A DNA stretch of 64,000 bases, taken from contig CM023534.1 of assembly GCA_013350335.1 (NCBI GenBank), forward strand, positions 5,237,542 to 5,301,541, read 5' to 3'. A program made the translations under genes and the position numbers. The first letter of the stretch is position 1; every line of letters begins with the position of its first letter. This document shows, in pieces, positions 21,831-34,826 of this stretch. The stretch is from Chimonanthus salicifolius (lineage: Eukaryota > Streptophyta > Magnoliopsida > Laurales > Calycanthaceae). The notes beneath the pieces are model-generated. The model was not told where the DNA came from and did no database searches. It saw only the letters and a program-made list of their open reading frames with translations.

Positions 21831-24800
21831 TGTTATTCAAATGTGTGAATGAACTTGTTGGTTGATTGGGTGATTAAGAATACGTTTAAAATATTAGAAA
21901 TCTTGAATTCAAATCACTTTTAATAAAAAAAGTCACTATCAATAATATTATTCGGCAAATGTAGGTTGAGAAGTTTGTATATTGTTCAAAAATTAAGTAT
22001 TTTAAGACAACTGAAGACTTCGATCTAAAAAAAATTTTCTAAATGAAAATAACGGGAAAGGAGATGCTCAGATCCATCCAACTTCCACGTGTGAGAAATT
22101 CGAAAAAAGGAAGGAAATGGTCATTTTTTGTCGCTGATCCCACTCCAAACTTTGCCACATACTCTTGTCTCACCCACTGACACAAACGTGACACTTAGAT
22201 AAAGAAACTGACCAAAGCTAGGCCACGTGTCATCCAATCAAAATAGAAGCTCGGCCCCACATCAACAAGTGGGTCCAGTCGTCTGCTGCCTAGAATCCTG
22301 GAACAGGGTCACAAAATGGCGTGGCACATTTTCTCCAACTTAAAAAAAGAAGAAGATAATGATAGGACTCTCGTTTTTGTTTTCATTATTTTTTATAAGT
22401 AAGGTGTTCAAGTCTGCTACGTCACTTAATTAATTTTTAAAATATGTGAAAGTAGAGATAAAATACAGGTCAAATCGGATCCAATTTTTATAAATCTAAC
22501 CTAACTCATATCAAAATTTAATGAATCTAACTCAATTCAATTTGAGTATTGTTTTATAACTTGGTGCATTCAAATTACATCGATTAGATTAATTTTAACT
22601 TTCTCAATCCAATTTGATCCAAATTTCATGCGGTTTTTTTTCTCAACCCTATCCGACCAAAAATATACAAATAGATAATCGAAACCTATTGATTTCTCAA
22701 GCCGAGTCATATAGATCTAGTTTTCCTGTGCAAGCCTTCCTATCCACATATGTCGAGGAAATCTACTCTTTAGAGTGAAGCGAGAAGTAATCTCAAAACT
22801 CTCACTTCTTAAAATAAGTTTTTTATCGTCACTTCAACCCCTTCTGGTTCATTTATTGTTTATTTATCAAGAACTGTTTTATATATTTTAGCTTATAATT
22901 TTTTTTCATTTATTAAAATAAAAAGTCAATTATTTAAAATTATTCAATAATAATATACGTTGATATATTGCTTTTAAATTAGAAGACTTCCTACTCCATG
23001 CTTCTTAATAGATTGGTTGTATATGTTGTACACTCCCTCCCACGTTCAGTCCCACTAGCTTAATTTGTGACATGTGAAATGAATTGCATGGGACCTTTCT
23101 CCATCTTGAAAATAAATAAAAATGGAAATAAAACTATTACTAGCCTAGGTTCATGCACCCATTCTCCAAACCATGTTTGAATTTGGCAAACCAGTTTTCA
23201 TCACAAACCCTGTTTGGCAGCTTAGAATTTGTTCAGTGGAATCTTTTTCTTTTCCTTACTTTATATTCTTTGAAGAAAGTGATTCTCCATATTTTCTTAT
23301 TTAGATTCAAAAAGAAAATATCCCTAGAATTCAAAGAATCTTAAAAAATATTGGAAAACAAAGTTACATGATAAGAATTGGTGGGGTATGCCACATATAA
23401 TATTCAATTTCCTAAACTTGGAATATCCAATCCAAAAGAGTATGTAGTGATGCATATTTTTTAATCTAAAAGCAATATTTTGATCAAATTTGAGTATAGT
23501 TTTTGCATTTAGTTAGCTTAATAAGTGAGCTAGATTTTAAATAAATACTTTTAAACATAATCACTTAATAATTTTTAATACATTAAATATTAAAAGATAT
23601 TTTCTCAACTAATTCATCAATCTATATCTCTGCAATTATGATTTATGAAAATTTACGAAAACTTTCTCCTCTCTCTCTCTCATTTTAAGTCTAACATCAT
23701 CAGATATAGTGGAGATGAAAATGAAAATTTTACTTATATTTTATTTACTTGATCTTTCAGTCACTAAATTGAGTCATCTAACTATTTAATTATTTTTTTA
23801 AGGCCATTTTTATTAGTCTATTTTTCATTTATCTATTTTCTATAATTCCTTCAAAAAATAATAAAAATGTATTTGCATTTGCCAACTGTTCACTGAGCTA
23901 GAAGATTTTTCATGTGTTTTTCCTTTTTCTTGACACCCACAACCGATCTCCCTTGGTTGTGAAAAAGGAAGGCTTCTAGAATAGGCCGGAAACCTTATTA
24001 CGTGTAAAGTTATAGCTATTAAGTTTGTTTTAAGTCCCTTGTCTCATCTTTCTCTGAGTCCTAACCACTCACACCTCAAGTAAAATTAATAATTGAATTA
24101 CAACTTTTTTTTTTCCTTTTCAATCGTAGACACTAATTAAACAGTGTTAAAAGAAGTTGAGTGTGAATCAAATTCAAAATCTCTTTTAATCACTTTGAAT
24201 TAGAATCTAATTGACATTCGTCAATCATTGTTTACCTTTTCTCCGTTCATAGGCTACCCAATGAATATGAAAATATTTTTTTTTTAAACTATAAAAAGTA
24301 AAAAAGTCTGTCGACAGTTTTCATCTCAATTTCCTCTGTAGTCTACAGGTAAAGAAAAGGTAAGAAGAAGAGTAGGAAATCTGTGTCAAGCATCACATTA
24401 AAGATTAAACCCGTGAGTGACAACAGAGAGGAGAAAAGAAAAGTGAAAGGGAAAGGGAAAGGGAAAGGGAAAGGTGAAAAGGAAAAGAGTGAAGATCCCC
24501 TTGAATTCAATCTTCAAAGTGCATGATCTGGTTAGGACTCAAGTCAAAACTTGCTACATTATTAGATTAGAAAGTGGATTAGATAATGGTGAAGATCCCA
24601 CCTCCAAAGATAGTGACAATCAGAGGTGGGGCCCTAGATGAACACAACTGACATGTGCCTTCCACTAGGTAGAGCTTGCCATGTGTGGGAATTTGGTGGG
24701 GCCCTAACTCCATCCTGTAAATAGTAATGGGTCCCATTGTTAGGGGAGGGTTCATGCACCCACCCATCATCATGAATTTGAGAAAGGGGAATTGCAATGG

Positions 24801-26450
24801 AATGGAATGGAAGTTGGAGCACAGCTAAGTATTGCAGGTATGGGTTCATGCATGTACTCACCCCACCATGGAATTCAAATGATTTCAGTACGGACCTGTT
24901 GGCTTGAGTGACTTGGAATGAATTACTTCTCATTTCAAGCCGAATGGCAGATATTAAGGATAAAAAGGGACACATAAATCCCCAATTTTCTAGATTCTGG
25001 TTGGATAAGTTAAAGATAGAAGGAGTTCTCACTGGTCACCAGAACTTTCACTCCAGATTCTTGTAGAGATTGATAGGAGAAGTCACCTGAATTGTCCCCA
25101 TCCAAAAACCACCCTTGTGTTAAGTATTTTTTTTTTAAATAATTATGAATTTAAAACAGAAAAATGAAATAAATTTCAACTGAATAATTGAATTCTAATT
25201 CACTTAATTTTACTGGTCAAAATCATCATACATATGAAAGAAAAAAAAGTAAGGACGTATGATGATATTTGACCGCTTAGATCAAGTAGCTAAGATTTAA
25301 ATTTTCAGTTAAAAATTAGTTCAAATATCGACCTCTAAATGATTATTAAATTCCTTCGGTTAGATTTTTCATTAAACTTAAAAAAAACAAAAACAAATAG
25401 AAGCATTATAGTACACAACTCAACTGAAGATTATACAAAACGTCATCTGTATCTTTCTCAACAAGAAGATGGGTGTCCCAAAGAGCACATGGTGTTCTCC
25501 TTCAAGAGGTGGCAAACATCCACCTTCTCTTCCTCCCATCGAATTTGATATCTTGTGAGATACACTTTCTCCTTGAAAGAAGAACCAAATAGGACAAGTG
25601 ATGAGAACTAGGAGAAGTCTCCTGAATTCTCCCTATCCAAACACCACCCTAGTGTCAACGTAATCTACTATGGTAATTTATACAAAGTACACACCCAACA
25701 ATTTATTTTCGATAAAATATTTAGAAATATTTATCACTAAAAATATTTTATTTTTACAACTCCTTAATTTATTAAGGACTATTTGAACATTTAATATATT
25801 AAAAGACAGAAATCCATGATTAGTACTTTTTTTCAACGACCAACTGTCCAAGTCTCTTAAAGCACCCGACTAATTTTCGAGACATATGCAAACCTCTCTA
25901 CCCACACATGGATAACTATACGGAGAGTGGTCTTTTGAGAAAGAAAGGGTTATCTATTACCATTGTGAAAGACACTAAAGAGGTGAAAAAAATCCAGAGT
26001 ACAAGTGCTGGCATTGACAAACCTAATATAAAATAGAGTAAAGAGCTTAATTTTCTACATTGTATCAGATACTGAAGAGATCATGTCAGGATCTCAGGTA
26101 CCATCAACCATACAACTCTCAAGCATTCATTTAACAGAGCAACAGGGTAAAATCAATATAGAACAGAAAGGTCCTAGCAAAAAAATATATAGAATAGAAA
26201 GGGTATCACAAAAATAAAACTAAACCCACCATAAGCAAAATTCAATACAAGCTCATCACATTCACCAATCATCGACAACAGATGCTTATACTGCATAGGA
26301 CGAGTATCAATGACAAATAAAAATAAACGTCAAGCAACTGAAACTGAGAGACACAGAATGATCCTCCTGAAATAAACACAACATCTGATTATAAGTCTAT
26401 AATCCAACAGAGAGGAGTTCTCTTAACACTGCCAGTTTATAAGCATTTCA
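21831..26450. other. AT-rich intergenic region
   Basis: I see no supported gene here. The sequence has ACGTG-core words (CCACGTGT near 22087 and GGCCACGTGTCATCC near 22222), a (GGGAAA)n repeat at about 24446-24475 and a degenerate dispersed repeat (22725-22860 and 25830-25965). ORFs of up to 132 codons near 24600-25030 have no recognisable domain and probably occur by chance. The end nearest 26450 may be the 3' flank of the EIN3-like gene. Confidence 0.5.
24446..24475 (+). repeat. (GGGAAA)n hexamer repeat
   Basis: About five tandem GGGAAA-type units sit in a purine-rich stretch (24425-24490). It is a simple sequence repeat with no sign of a gene attached. Confidence 0.85.
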
Positions 26451-26818
26451 AAGCAGGACAAAACCAATTCTTCCCCTTGTTTAAGTCTTCGGTCATGCAC
26501 CTGCAATGAATATAGACTGCTACAAATCCTAAATAGGAAACTTTGGGATTTCCACAAGGAGTCCCTAAAGTTGGACATCCTAAAATCTTCAAAGACCTAA
26601 GTTTTGGGATTAACATCTGATCTCAAAGAACCTATATTACTAATAACAGGCATAGACTGGCCTGATTACAGCAGTTTCCAGAGAAGAACCTTGTAGGAAT
26701 GTACAGCACCTGGAAATTGTTTTGGATCCAATACACCATAAACATAGATAAACAGCCACAGCCTCAAACCAATCGATCAATGACCTTGGAGATCATTCGC
26801 TCAAGTGTATTCAGTGCT

Positions 26819-28646
26819 TCAGATATACCAGAATGGACTCTCTTGCTTTGGCAGTGGATCCACTGCTTTTGGCATGGGCTCTGCAAAGTCCATTGAAGCA
26901 AAGTTGTTGAAAGGAGATCCAAATCTGAATTCGCCAGCGATGTTTGGGCTGGTCTCAAATGACTGATCAAAGTGGATATCCTCTCTCAAGAGCAGTTGGT
27001 TGTTCATCGAGTGGTTGGATTCGTCAAAGATGCTGCCACCCATACCTTGGTTGAACATGTTGTCATCTATTTGAATCCTGGGTGGATGCAGAGAATTTTG
27101 ATCATCCGTCGTGATCATGCTTCCGTGGCTTGAGCTCTTGCTCTGCTGAGGAAGATTGTTATCATAGAATGACATGAGATCATTTATTGATTTCTGCCCT
27201 TCTGATGGAATTCCCAAGCGGGAAGCATTTCCAGATGGTTGATTCAATGGCGACAGAGATGGATTGGGTGGCATTGACTGTTTCGGCTGGCCAAATTGCA
27301 TGGAGAAAACAAGAGGTTTCTCCTGGTTGATCTGGAAGCTTGTAGTATTATCAACACACGTTGAGTAATTGGGCCGAAAAGGGCAACTGGACTGATGGTT
27401 ATTTCTTGAAGTCATATCCAAAAATCCAAGACGGAAATCATGGTATGGGCACTGAACATTCTCACAGGTGTAGACCTTCTGATCAAGCATCAGATCCGGC
27501 TCGCCAGACATCTTCCTCTTTCGGATGAAATCAGTATTGTTGATTTCTTCCTTGACTGGAGATGAAACCAAGAGCCTTTCTTTCATCACCCCCATCCCAG
27601 AATTGAAGAAGCCAATGTCTCGGGGCTTGCAATCCTGAATTTCCACAGTCCCATCACCATCAACACCTTCAACATCATACTCACTGCTGTCACTGAAGGA
27701 GAAGGCTCCATTACCACTGATTGAGGACAAAGGAAGGCAGGAATCAGGATGGAGATGGCGGCAGAGAGCCTCTTCTTGGTTGATGACAGCCAACCAGGTC
27801 GCACTTTCCTTTGCAGTCATCTTATCCTGCAGGCACTTGGACTGCCTCACCAGCTTGCGGATCTTTGAAATGTCAGGTGACATGTGCTTTATCACTGCTG
27901 TGAGGACACTCACCTTCCATGCCTTCTTTAGATCATGAGGCTTCTTGTAAGGAGGTGGCCCTTGTTCTTTTGGAATTCCCAGTTGAGGCCACCACTCCTC
28001 GTTGCCTGTCGGCCACCAGGGTGGTGCAATACCCTTCTCCAATGGAAACCGCCGTTGTGGAGGATCACAGTGCTGCATTAGAGCTGACAGAAGCGAGCCC
28101 AAAGTTGTATCTTGCAATTCTTGCAGCGTGTGAGGTGTAGCACCTACAGAGTTATTGTCCTCGTTCATGCCGGGGATGGCATGATCTGCCTGGTATTTGG
28201 CAATTGCTGCTGGCCCGTTTCGGTCAAACTTTACTTTCTCCTTCCACCATGCACGAAGATTGTCTGAGGCTCCACTGACCGGCTTCCCCTTCTCTGGGAT
28301 GATCCCATAAACAAATCCTTGGGCTTTACATACTTCCATCATTTTCAGCATGTATTTCAGTATTCCATCCTGTGCTCGAGACATCTTCTTCCGTCGTGCT
28401 TGCTCTTGAGACTGCCTCTGTTTGGTAACATCAATGCCATCCTTTCCTTTGTTCTGTTCCTTAAGACGACGAAGTCGCATACGGTCTCTCCACATTCTCC
28501 TCTCCAACTCATCCACATCCATCTCTTCTTCACTGTAGTCATCATCCTGCAGGATTTCAGGTTCATTCTCTGGCAGGGGCTCCACCTCCCCAGGAAGGGA
28601 GAGACAGGAATTCCATGTTCCCAATTTCCTCGAACATCGACATCAT
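26819..28646 (-). CDS. EIL: EIN3/EIL ethylene-response transcription factor, apparent 1-nt frameshift near the N-terminus
   Basis: Nuclear DNA-binding activator of ethylene signalling. The main frame runs 601 codons from a non-ATG position at 28624 and has no internal intron, as usual for the family. It shows the acidic [17 protein letters not shown] segment, basic [17 protein letters not shown], the core signatures [52 protein letters not shown] and [16 protein letters not shown], and the family-like C-terminus ending QESPFWYI. The expected N-terminus, [18 protein letters not shown], lies in another frame from ATG 28646 and hits a stop soon after. The two frames join if one base is skipped around 28586-28600 (CCTTCCTGGGGAGG on the coding strand). 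This is either an assembly error or a true lesion. If it is true, translation could restart only at the Met of [12 protein letters not shown]3 versus EIL1 identity is not resolved. Confidence 0.93.
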
Positions 28647-31270
28647 CTTGGAAAATTTTCAATACAACCCTGCTTCCAATTATTCAATCTTGAAATTCTA
28701 CAAGTATATCTTCAACAGAATGGAAGTTCAATTGATTTGGAGTGCCGAATATTCATATATCAACAAATAGAAATCCTTCCTGCTACGACGGATGAAATTG
28801 TGTCAGATGCAAGGAACATGTAAATATAAGAAATCAAGTACAACAAAAATTAATTTTCCCCATGTAAAAAACTAGCAGAAAATCGTTAATTACAGGGGAT
28901 ATAAACAAAACTTCAATGAGAACTACTCTTAATATTCATAAAAAAAAAAAAAAAATCACTTTAATGTAACACAGTTTCTTTGAAATGGCAGCATCTGAAT
29001 ACAAAGAGAACAAAATTCACAAAAAAAAATAAGGAACCATGTAGAAAAAGGTAGATACATGTGTTAGAACAATTACAGATCAATAACACACAACAATATT
29101 TCAAAAAAAGGAAAAATACCCAATAAAATGAAGCCAAATCATCTAACAAATGACAATATGAAAGTTCCATAAAACCCATATAACCAATTCCCAGGTGATA
29201 TGGACTCAAATGAAAACACTCTGTGTAGGAAAAATAAAAACAAGTTCACAGCTTCATTCATGTTCTTAATACAGCATAGGAAGAAAACAAAGAAAATACA
29301 GAAGATCTGTTCATGTTCCATAACATAATTCTCACAGCTTAAAATGAAATAAAACCTTCAAGCATTTGGATCTTTGAGAAATATCAAATCAGATATAACG
29401 GGATATTTAGATCCTATGAAGATTCAAAACATCATATCTTCCCAGAGTCTTTTCCCCCTTTTGTGAGTGTGGGCGTTTGAGAGGAAATAATAGATAACGG
29501 TTTCGGGCGAAACGATGTTATATTTCCAGCAAGATTATGACCGAAACTCCTTAAGCCGAAAAGGAAAGTAAAAAAGTATTTAAAAAAGAAGTACCCGAGA
29601 AATAGTGTGAAGCTTCTGACACAATCTATCTGTAGCAGCTTTTCAGACCATAAAAACCAGACTTTAAGCACTGAAACTACGGAAACCTACGAATTCATCC
29701 CCTAAAAGGCCGATATGAAGCGAAAATTAACTCCGATCAGATTATACAGTGGTCAGACTTCATATCACTTGACCCAAAATGCTCCTGAAGATCGGATCGG
29801 TAAAAACCGTTTTAAAGAAACATAAAAAATGAGAAAATATCCAATGAAAATAAAATAGCCGTTGCAGGAACCAAATGAAAGGAGAAAAAATAGACAATAT
29901 GTCAAAGAAAAACGAACGTTAATACTTGCAATATGAGAAAAATAATCATAAAAAGATGCTTCACGAGCGAATTTTTTGGTTTCTTCCAGGGAATAATTTC
30001 CATCAAACACTAAGCTTTACGTAAAATTGTAGGTTTTTCCTCGCAGAGAGAGAGAGAGAGAGAAAGCGAGAGAGAGAGAGATTTTCCTTTTCTACCTGAG
30101 ATAAGAAAGATTTACGCCAAAGATCAGAGCTTTATGTAAAATTGTGGACTTTTTCCTTCCAAATTTGGGGTTTTGGAAAGGAAGGAGGGAGGGAGGGAGG
30201 GGGAGGTTTTTTTTTTTTTTTTTCCGACAAAGGTCAGTTGATTATGTAGAATTGTAAGCCTCCTACTCTAAATCTAGGATTTTGGAGAACAGAAGGGGAT
30301 CTGAACTGGAATTATATAGACTGAGCAGACTTTAAAGAAAAGAAAAACGGTCAGAGAGAATCTGAAACTAGATTGGAGAGATCGACGGAAAGAGAAAGCA
30401 AGATAGAGAGAATCTGTAACAAAACTGGTGTTCTAGAGAGAGAATTAGGAATCCAACTGTAGGAGTGCAATTGCACTCTTCTAGAGACAGAATCTGAACT
30501 CGACTCCAATCAAACAAAGGCAACAGAATATGAAATCATACACAAAACATGGGTAAAAAAAAAAGATAAAGAAAGATAGATATTCGTTTCCAAATCAGAA
30601 CAGGGAAAGGAAAAACCAAAACATTTTTTTAAGAGAAAGGATCTTCCCGAAAATAGAATCCATTTTTCCACCGCACAATCGTCGAGTTCATTTCCGAGTT
30701 CTCATTTTTACGGAAAAGTTATTTCTGTGAAACCACTTTCCTCCGAATATCAGAAAAAAGCGACGACTACACTTCTTGGTTTTCCCTTTCGACTAGGCAC
30801 AATTGCAGAGAACGGATTAAACAAAAGCTCAGATATTGACAAGCACTCGCTTGTGCAATTGTAAACGTTGTGGGTGCGAATCATACTGCTTTCTCAGAAA
30901 ACCCAAAAAGGGAAAATTCACGAGAGAAAAGACACAGAAAGATGAGAAGACAACAGAAGAGAATTGCATCAAATACCTGAGCTTTTCTGTTTAATTTTCT
31001 TTTCCTCGGATATTCGCTTCCGCCATGAAAGCTTCTCAGAGCACTCCAGCGGCAGAGACAAGAAAGAGAAGGGAGAGGTAGAAAGGTAAAGAGAAGCGGA
31101 GTCCAAAATCAAAGAATAAAAGAGAGGAAAGAGATAAAGACGATGAAAAGAAAAATGGAAAAAACGACAAGAGAGAGAGAGAGAGAGAGAGAGAGGGGGA
31201 GAGGCCACTCCTCTCCAATGTTAAGGCAACTCCTCGTGGGAGCTCTCTCTGACCGGGAGAAGTAGAGTCG
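28647..31270 (-). promoter_or_regulatory. Probable 5' UTR, 5'-UTR intron and promoter-proximal region of the EIN3/EIL gene
   Basis: A good acceptor (GGAAGCAG/GGTTG, exon from 28669) lies 23 nt before the first ATG. A matching donor (CTCAG/GTATTT, exon end 30977) would give a 2.3-kb intron in the leader; introns in the 5' UTR are common in this family. The inferred leader exon, about 30977-31200, is rich in CT on the coding strand. (GA)n tracts lie at about 30045-30080 and 31171-31195, and a GGGA-rich tract at about 30180-30203. Another acceptor-like or donor-like site near 30095 may allow an extra leader exon. The splice sites are inferred from sequence only. Confidence 0.55.
31171..31195. 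repeat. (GA)n microsatellite in the EIN3/EIL leader
   Basis: About 12 GA units, read as (CT)n on the gene's strand, sit just upstream of the inferred 5'-UTR intron donor. CT-rich leaders near transcription starts are frequent in plant genes. Confidence 0.85.
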
Positions 31271-31279
31271 TTAACTCCC

Positions 31280-33819
31280 AATTGCGATTTTTTTTTTCTT
31301 AAACGGTAACGACACTTTATTAAAATAAATAAAAAATAAAACTATTATAACTTTTATTGAATAATATTTTCCTACGAAAGCACAACTCTGAAGTCTTAAC
31401 AACTCATACTAATAAAAATTAACCCTTATTCCTAATTTCTTTTCTCTTATTCTTTTTAAACTCACACTTTTAGAAAATTATTGAAAGATGATGCTCTCTT
31501 GTTAATATTTTATTTCTTTTACTCATCTAAAATTTAATTATTCCAATCAAATCATTTAAACATTCACCTTCTATCATCATTCCTTTGGACTTCGTACATA
31601 ATATTTTAATTGGAAGACACTTTGATTTAGGAAGCAGAAGTCTCAAATTTAAATTCTATAGTCACTCAATACTTGTAGTTTAGAAAAATAAGATCTAGAA
31701 TTTTTCATCAATAAAAATAATAATTATTATTTATTGAAATTTGTCTGATACTAAAGATCCATAACTCTTTTGAATCGTAGTCCCAAGATGCACATGGCCT
31801 AAGCCTAACTAAGAAAGCAAAGCTCTTCCAGTCATTGAGACCATATTGGTGATTTACTTCAATGGACTAAAGCAACCTCTAAATTATGTGTGAAATAAAA
31901 AACTTTTGTTTTACTATAAAAGTATATAATTTTCATGACATGATTATTTAGTATTAATTGAAATAAAAAAAATGTAAATGAACTATTATTTTCTCCGATC
32001 AAATTGACCAAAATTTAGTGATGAACATTTTTCAATAATAACCTCTGATATAAATTTCTTAGATCGGATGGCTTTTTATAATGATTAGGCTAAATTTTGA
32101 TTAAGTAGATCTTAAAATTTTCATACAGTATAGAACATGCTTGAGCTCAAAAATAAAATTTTAATGACAAAATATTATTTTAGCAAGCTGGTTTTCTAAT
32201 TGGACTTCTTAACCACGGTTAGTTGGCTATGCTATGTTGAGCTGATCCTGACTGAAAAAAGAAGAAGAAAAATTAAGAGCAGCCTGTATTGTCAAGCTTA
32301 GGTGACACGTGGCACTTTAGAGTTAATTGCCCCACCGGATTCTCAACTTAGATCAAGAGGATCAAAACGATTGATTTAATAAAAAAATTAAAAAGTTTTG
32401 AGAAATAATGAAAGCTTTCTCTAAATCTGATGGAGCCAATGAACTCGTGACATGGCACGTGTGAATTTCTTTTTGAACTGGATTTACTTTTAGATGTTCA
32501 TTGATTGAAGTGTTAAGAAAGTCGTAATGGTATGAGTCTTCCACTGCGCGAGGAACGCGTCCAAACTCTGCGAACGTGCGGACGCCACTTGGGTTCCCAC
32601 CACCCTACCTGCTTTCCTGGAAAGCCACGTTTTACAATAAATATAAAATTCCAGGCGAAACCTCGGCCGCCCCCTCTCCGTCTTAATAAGTCTCAACGGA
32701 AGGGAATTGATGGTGATTTTTTTTATAAATAAAAACTATTTATATATATTTTATATCATTTAAATTATGGTAAATGAACAATATTAATATAAAAATATCA
32801 GTGTTCTATTAATTCTCTCAAGAGAGAAATTAAAGTAATAGAAACTTTTTATTTATTATATGAATTTGCCTTTCCTTTCTCTTTTTCTCTTTAATTATTT
32901 TGAAATCAAGATATTGAATAAAATCATATTTTTAACCAATAAATTTAAATTCATAAAAATCAATAGTTAAGTAGATGGTCGATGCTTATATGTGATTAAC
33001 ATAATCCCTTAAACACCAGCTAAGTAAGCATACCATGCAGATTTTAGATGGAAGAAATCTTATTTCATTAATGCAAATAAATATACGTCCACTCGTCGAT
33101 TCTGCAACCTTCCTGTCACCACTCCTTGCCGCCGCCTCCTCAAGATTGCTTAGCCCATTGGCCATCGCCTCGTCCGTCCGATCTAAAACTACCCTGATTC
33201 TGTACCATAGGACAAGTCAATGGGTTCCGTTGAACGTGTGCTTGAATCCTGGCCAGTAGCAAAGCCAAACTTTGGATGTTCACTGTTGTCTAAGTCCTGG
33301 TTCTTTGAAATCTGAGATGTCATATTTGATCTTTTGTTATTTATGTTTTCTCCACCGTTAGTTTAGATATTTTGTCATTATCAATGTCATTATTTGATGT
33401 CATCTTAGGCGTCGCCACTGTGGCGCCATCTGTTCTCCATTGCCACCGCATTTATTTGTTGGATTTGATCGTAGTGACAAAAATTATGTTCCTTTTTTTA
33501 TGCGTATTTGTTTACTTCTGTTATTCAGATTTTGTTTACATTTGGATTTATCTACAAATGTTATCTAGAATTTGTGTGTTTCAATTTCAACCATCGAGTT
33601 TTGTAGATCTCATGCGTCAAAATTCGATTTCTATGTATTTTTTGTTCATTCACCATTTGTTCTACACTCTTGGCATGTTAATTCAGTTTTTTACTTTTTC
33701 GACACGCCTTCACGATTGATGTACTTTTGCTATGTCAGATGACATCTGGATTATTTGGATAATCAAGTTGAATAAGTTCAACTTTAAGTGAGACCCACTT
33801 CAATTTGAGTGGGTGTTAA
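31280..33819. other. Intergenic region upstream of the EIN3/EIL gene
   Basis: AT-rich spacer without a supported gene. GTGACACGTGGCAC (near 32302) and GACATGGCACGTGTG (near 32449) carry ACGTG cores. GC-richer patches at 32540-32700 and 33085-33260 contain short ORFs with no recognisable domain. They could be old element fragments. Confidence 0.45.
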
Positions 33820-34821
33820 TGTTGGGATCGTGTGGCTCGAATTGATCGGTGTAGAGACCCATAACAATTGGACTCTACGAGAGCCACGCAGTCATGCTGA
33901 TTTGGGTAATTGCTATGTGAATGAATAAGAGGGATATTAGGAGAAAATCTCTCTTATCTTACTCGGCTGTCACAAGGCAGAGAAACTGCAGTGTCATGAG
34001 GTGGCATACACGGCAAGAGATTGGCAGTATTAAAGATAGCAATTGCTATCTTTAATTCAAGGAAGGACCGAATGGAGGTGTTATAAATATAGGTCTTTGC
34101 ATGCATACGAAGTGGTGTGTAGAATCTCAGGAGCAACACACCGCAGAGAAGAACCAAAGAGGGGACGGCCTTTTGGCCGTGGGCTTCTATGCCTTCGGGT
34201 CTCAAGCCTTTGGCCTTGTGCCGCATGTGAAGAGGGCCACATATGGCCGCATGCAAGTGTGGGGGATCACACCATCAACGACAGATCTGATACTGTCTGG
34301 AGGACAGCTCGATGGCAGGAGAGGGGCGAAAACAATAGTGCAGTACCACTGCAGATCTGGGTTTTCAGATCTGTGAGTGGCAGCAAGCAGGAGTACAGCT
34401 GGAAAGATAAGCCCCTTCGCCAGAGCAGAGGTAGAGATCTGTGTGTGTGTAGGACACACCACTATCGGAGATGCTCGCGTTTGAGAAGCATATCGGGAGT
34501 TGCTCGTAGGACGCAGGAAGCGTAGAGGGAGGAACACAGAAGTTAGGTTCACTATTCTGGGTATGAGAGAGATTCACATCAACTGAGAGGTGACGTCGAT
34601 GTGTTATATACAGTGTATACAAAAGGGCTCGGGACTTCGGGTTTGGGCTCGTGACTCAAGGGAGTCATCATTATTGTACATGTATTCTTTCTCTTTTATA
34701 GTGAATATTCTGTCGCTCCGTGGACGTAGGCCAGGTGGGCTGAACTACATTAAAATATCATGTTGTGCTGTATTTTTATTTTCAGTTCGATTTTTCTTAT
34801 TTTCTCGACGTAACACTAATA
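33820..34821 (+). mobile_element. Solo LTR, Ty1/copia type
   Basis: The element starts TGTTGGGATCG and ends CACTAATA, a decayed form of the expected CCAACA end. It is flanked by exact 5-bp repeats GTTAA (33815-33819 and 34822-34826). It has a TATA box (GTTATAAATATAGG, about 34079-34092). Its U5-like end carries CTGTCGCTCCGTGGACGTAGGC, close to the region typical of plant copia LTRs. There is no second LTR, primer-binding site or coding region next to it, so it is most likely a solo LTR left by recombination. Short ORFs inside it are not genes. Confidence 0.8.
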
Positions 34822-34826
34822 GTTAA

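Noticed and set aside
24579..25032. Minus-strand ORFs of 72 and 132 codons
   Set aside because: No domain, signal peptide or splice context is recognisable. They sit in an otherwise non-coding spacer.
28357..28662. Alternative 101-codon minus-strand ORF overlapping the EIN3/EIL N-terminus
   Set aside because: It is an off-frame reading of the EIN3-like coding region with no domain of its own.
33372..33719. 115-codon hydrophobic plus-strand ORF
   Set aside because: AT-rich with no recognisable domain or neighbouring gene structure. Hydrophobicity is expected from T-rich codons.
34043..34552. ORFs of 91-160 codons on both strands
   Set aside because: They lie inside the copia solo LTR. No domain was found.
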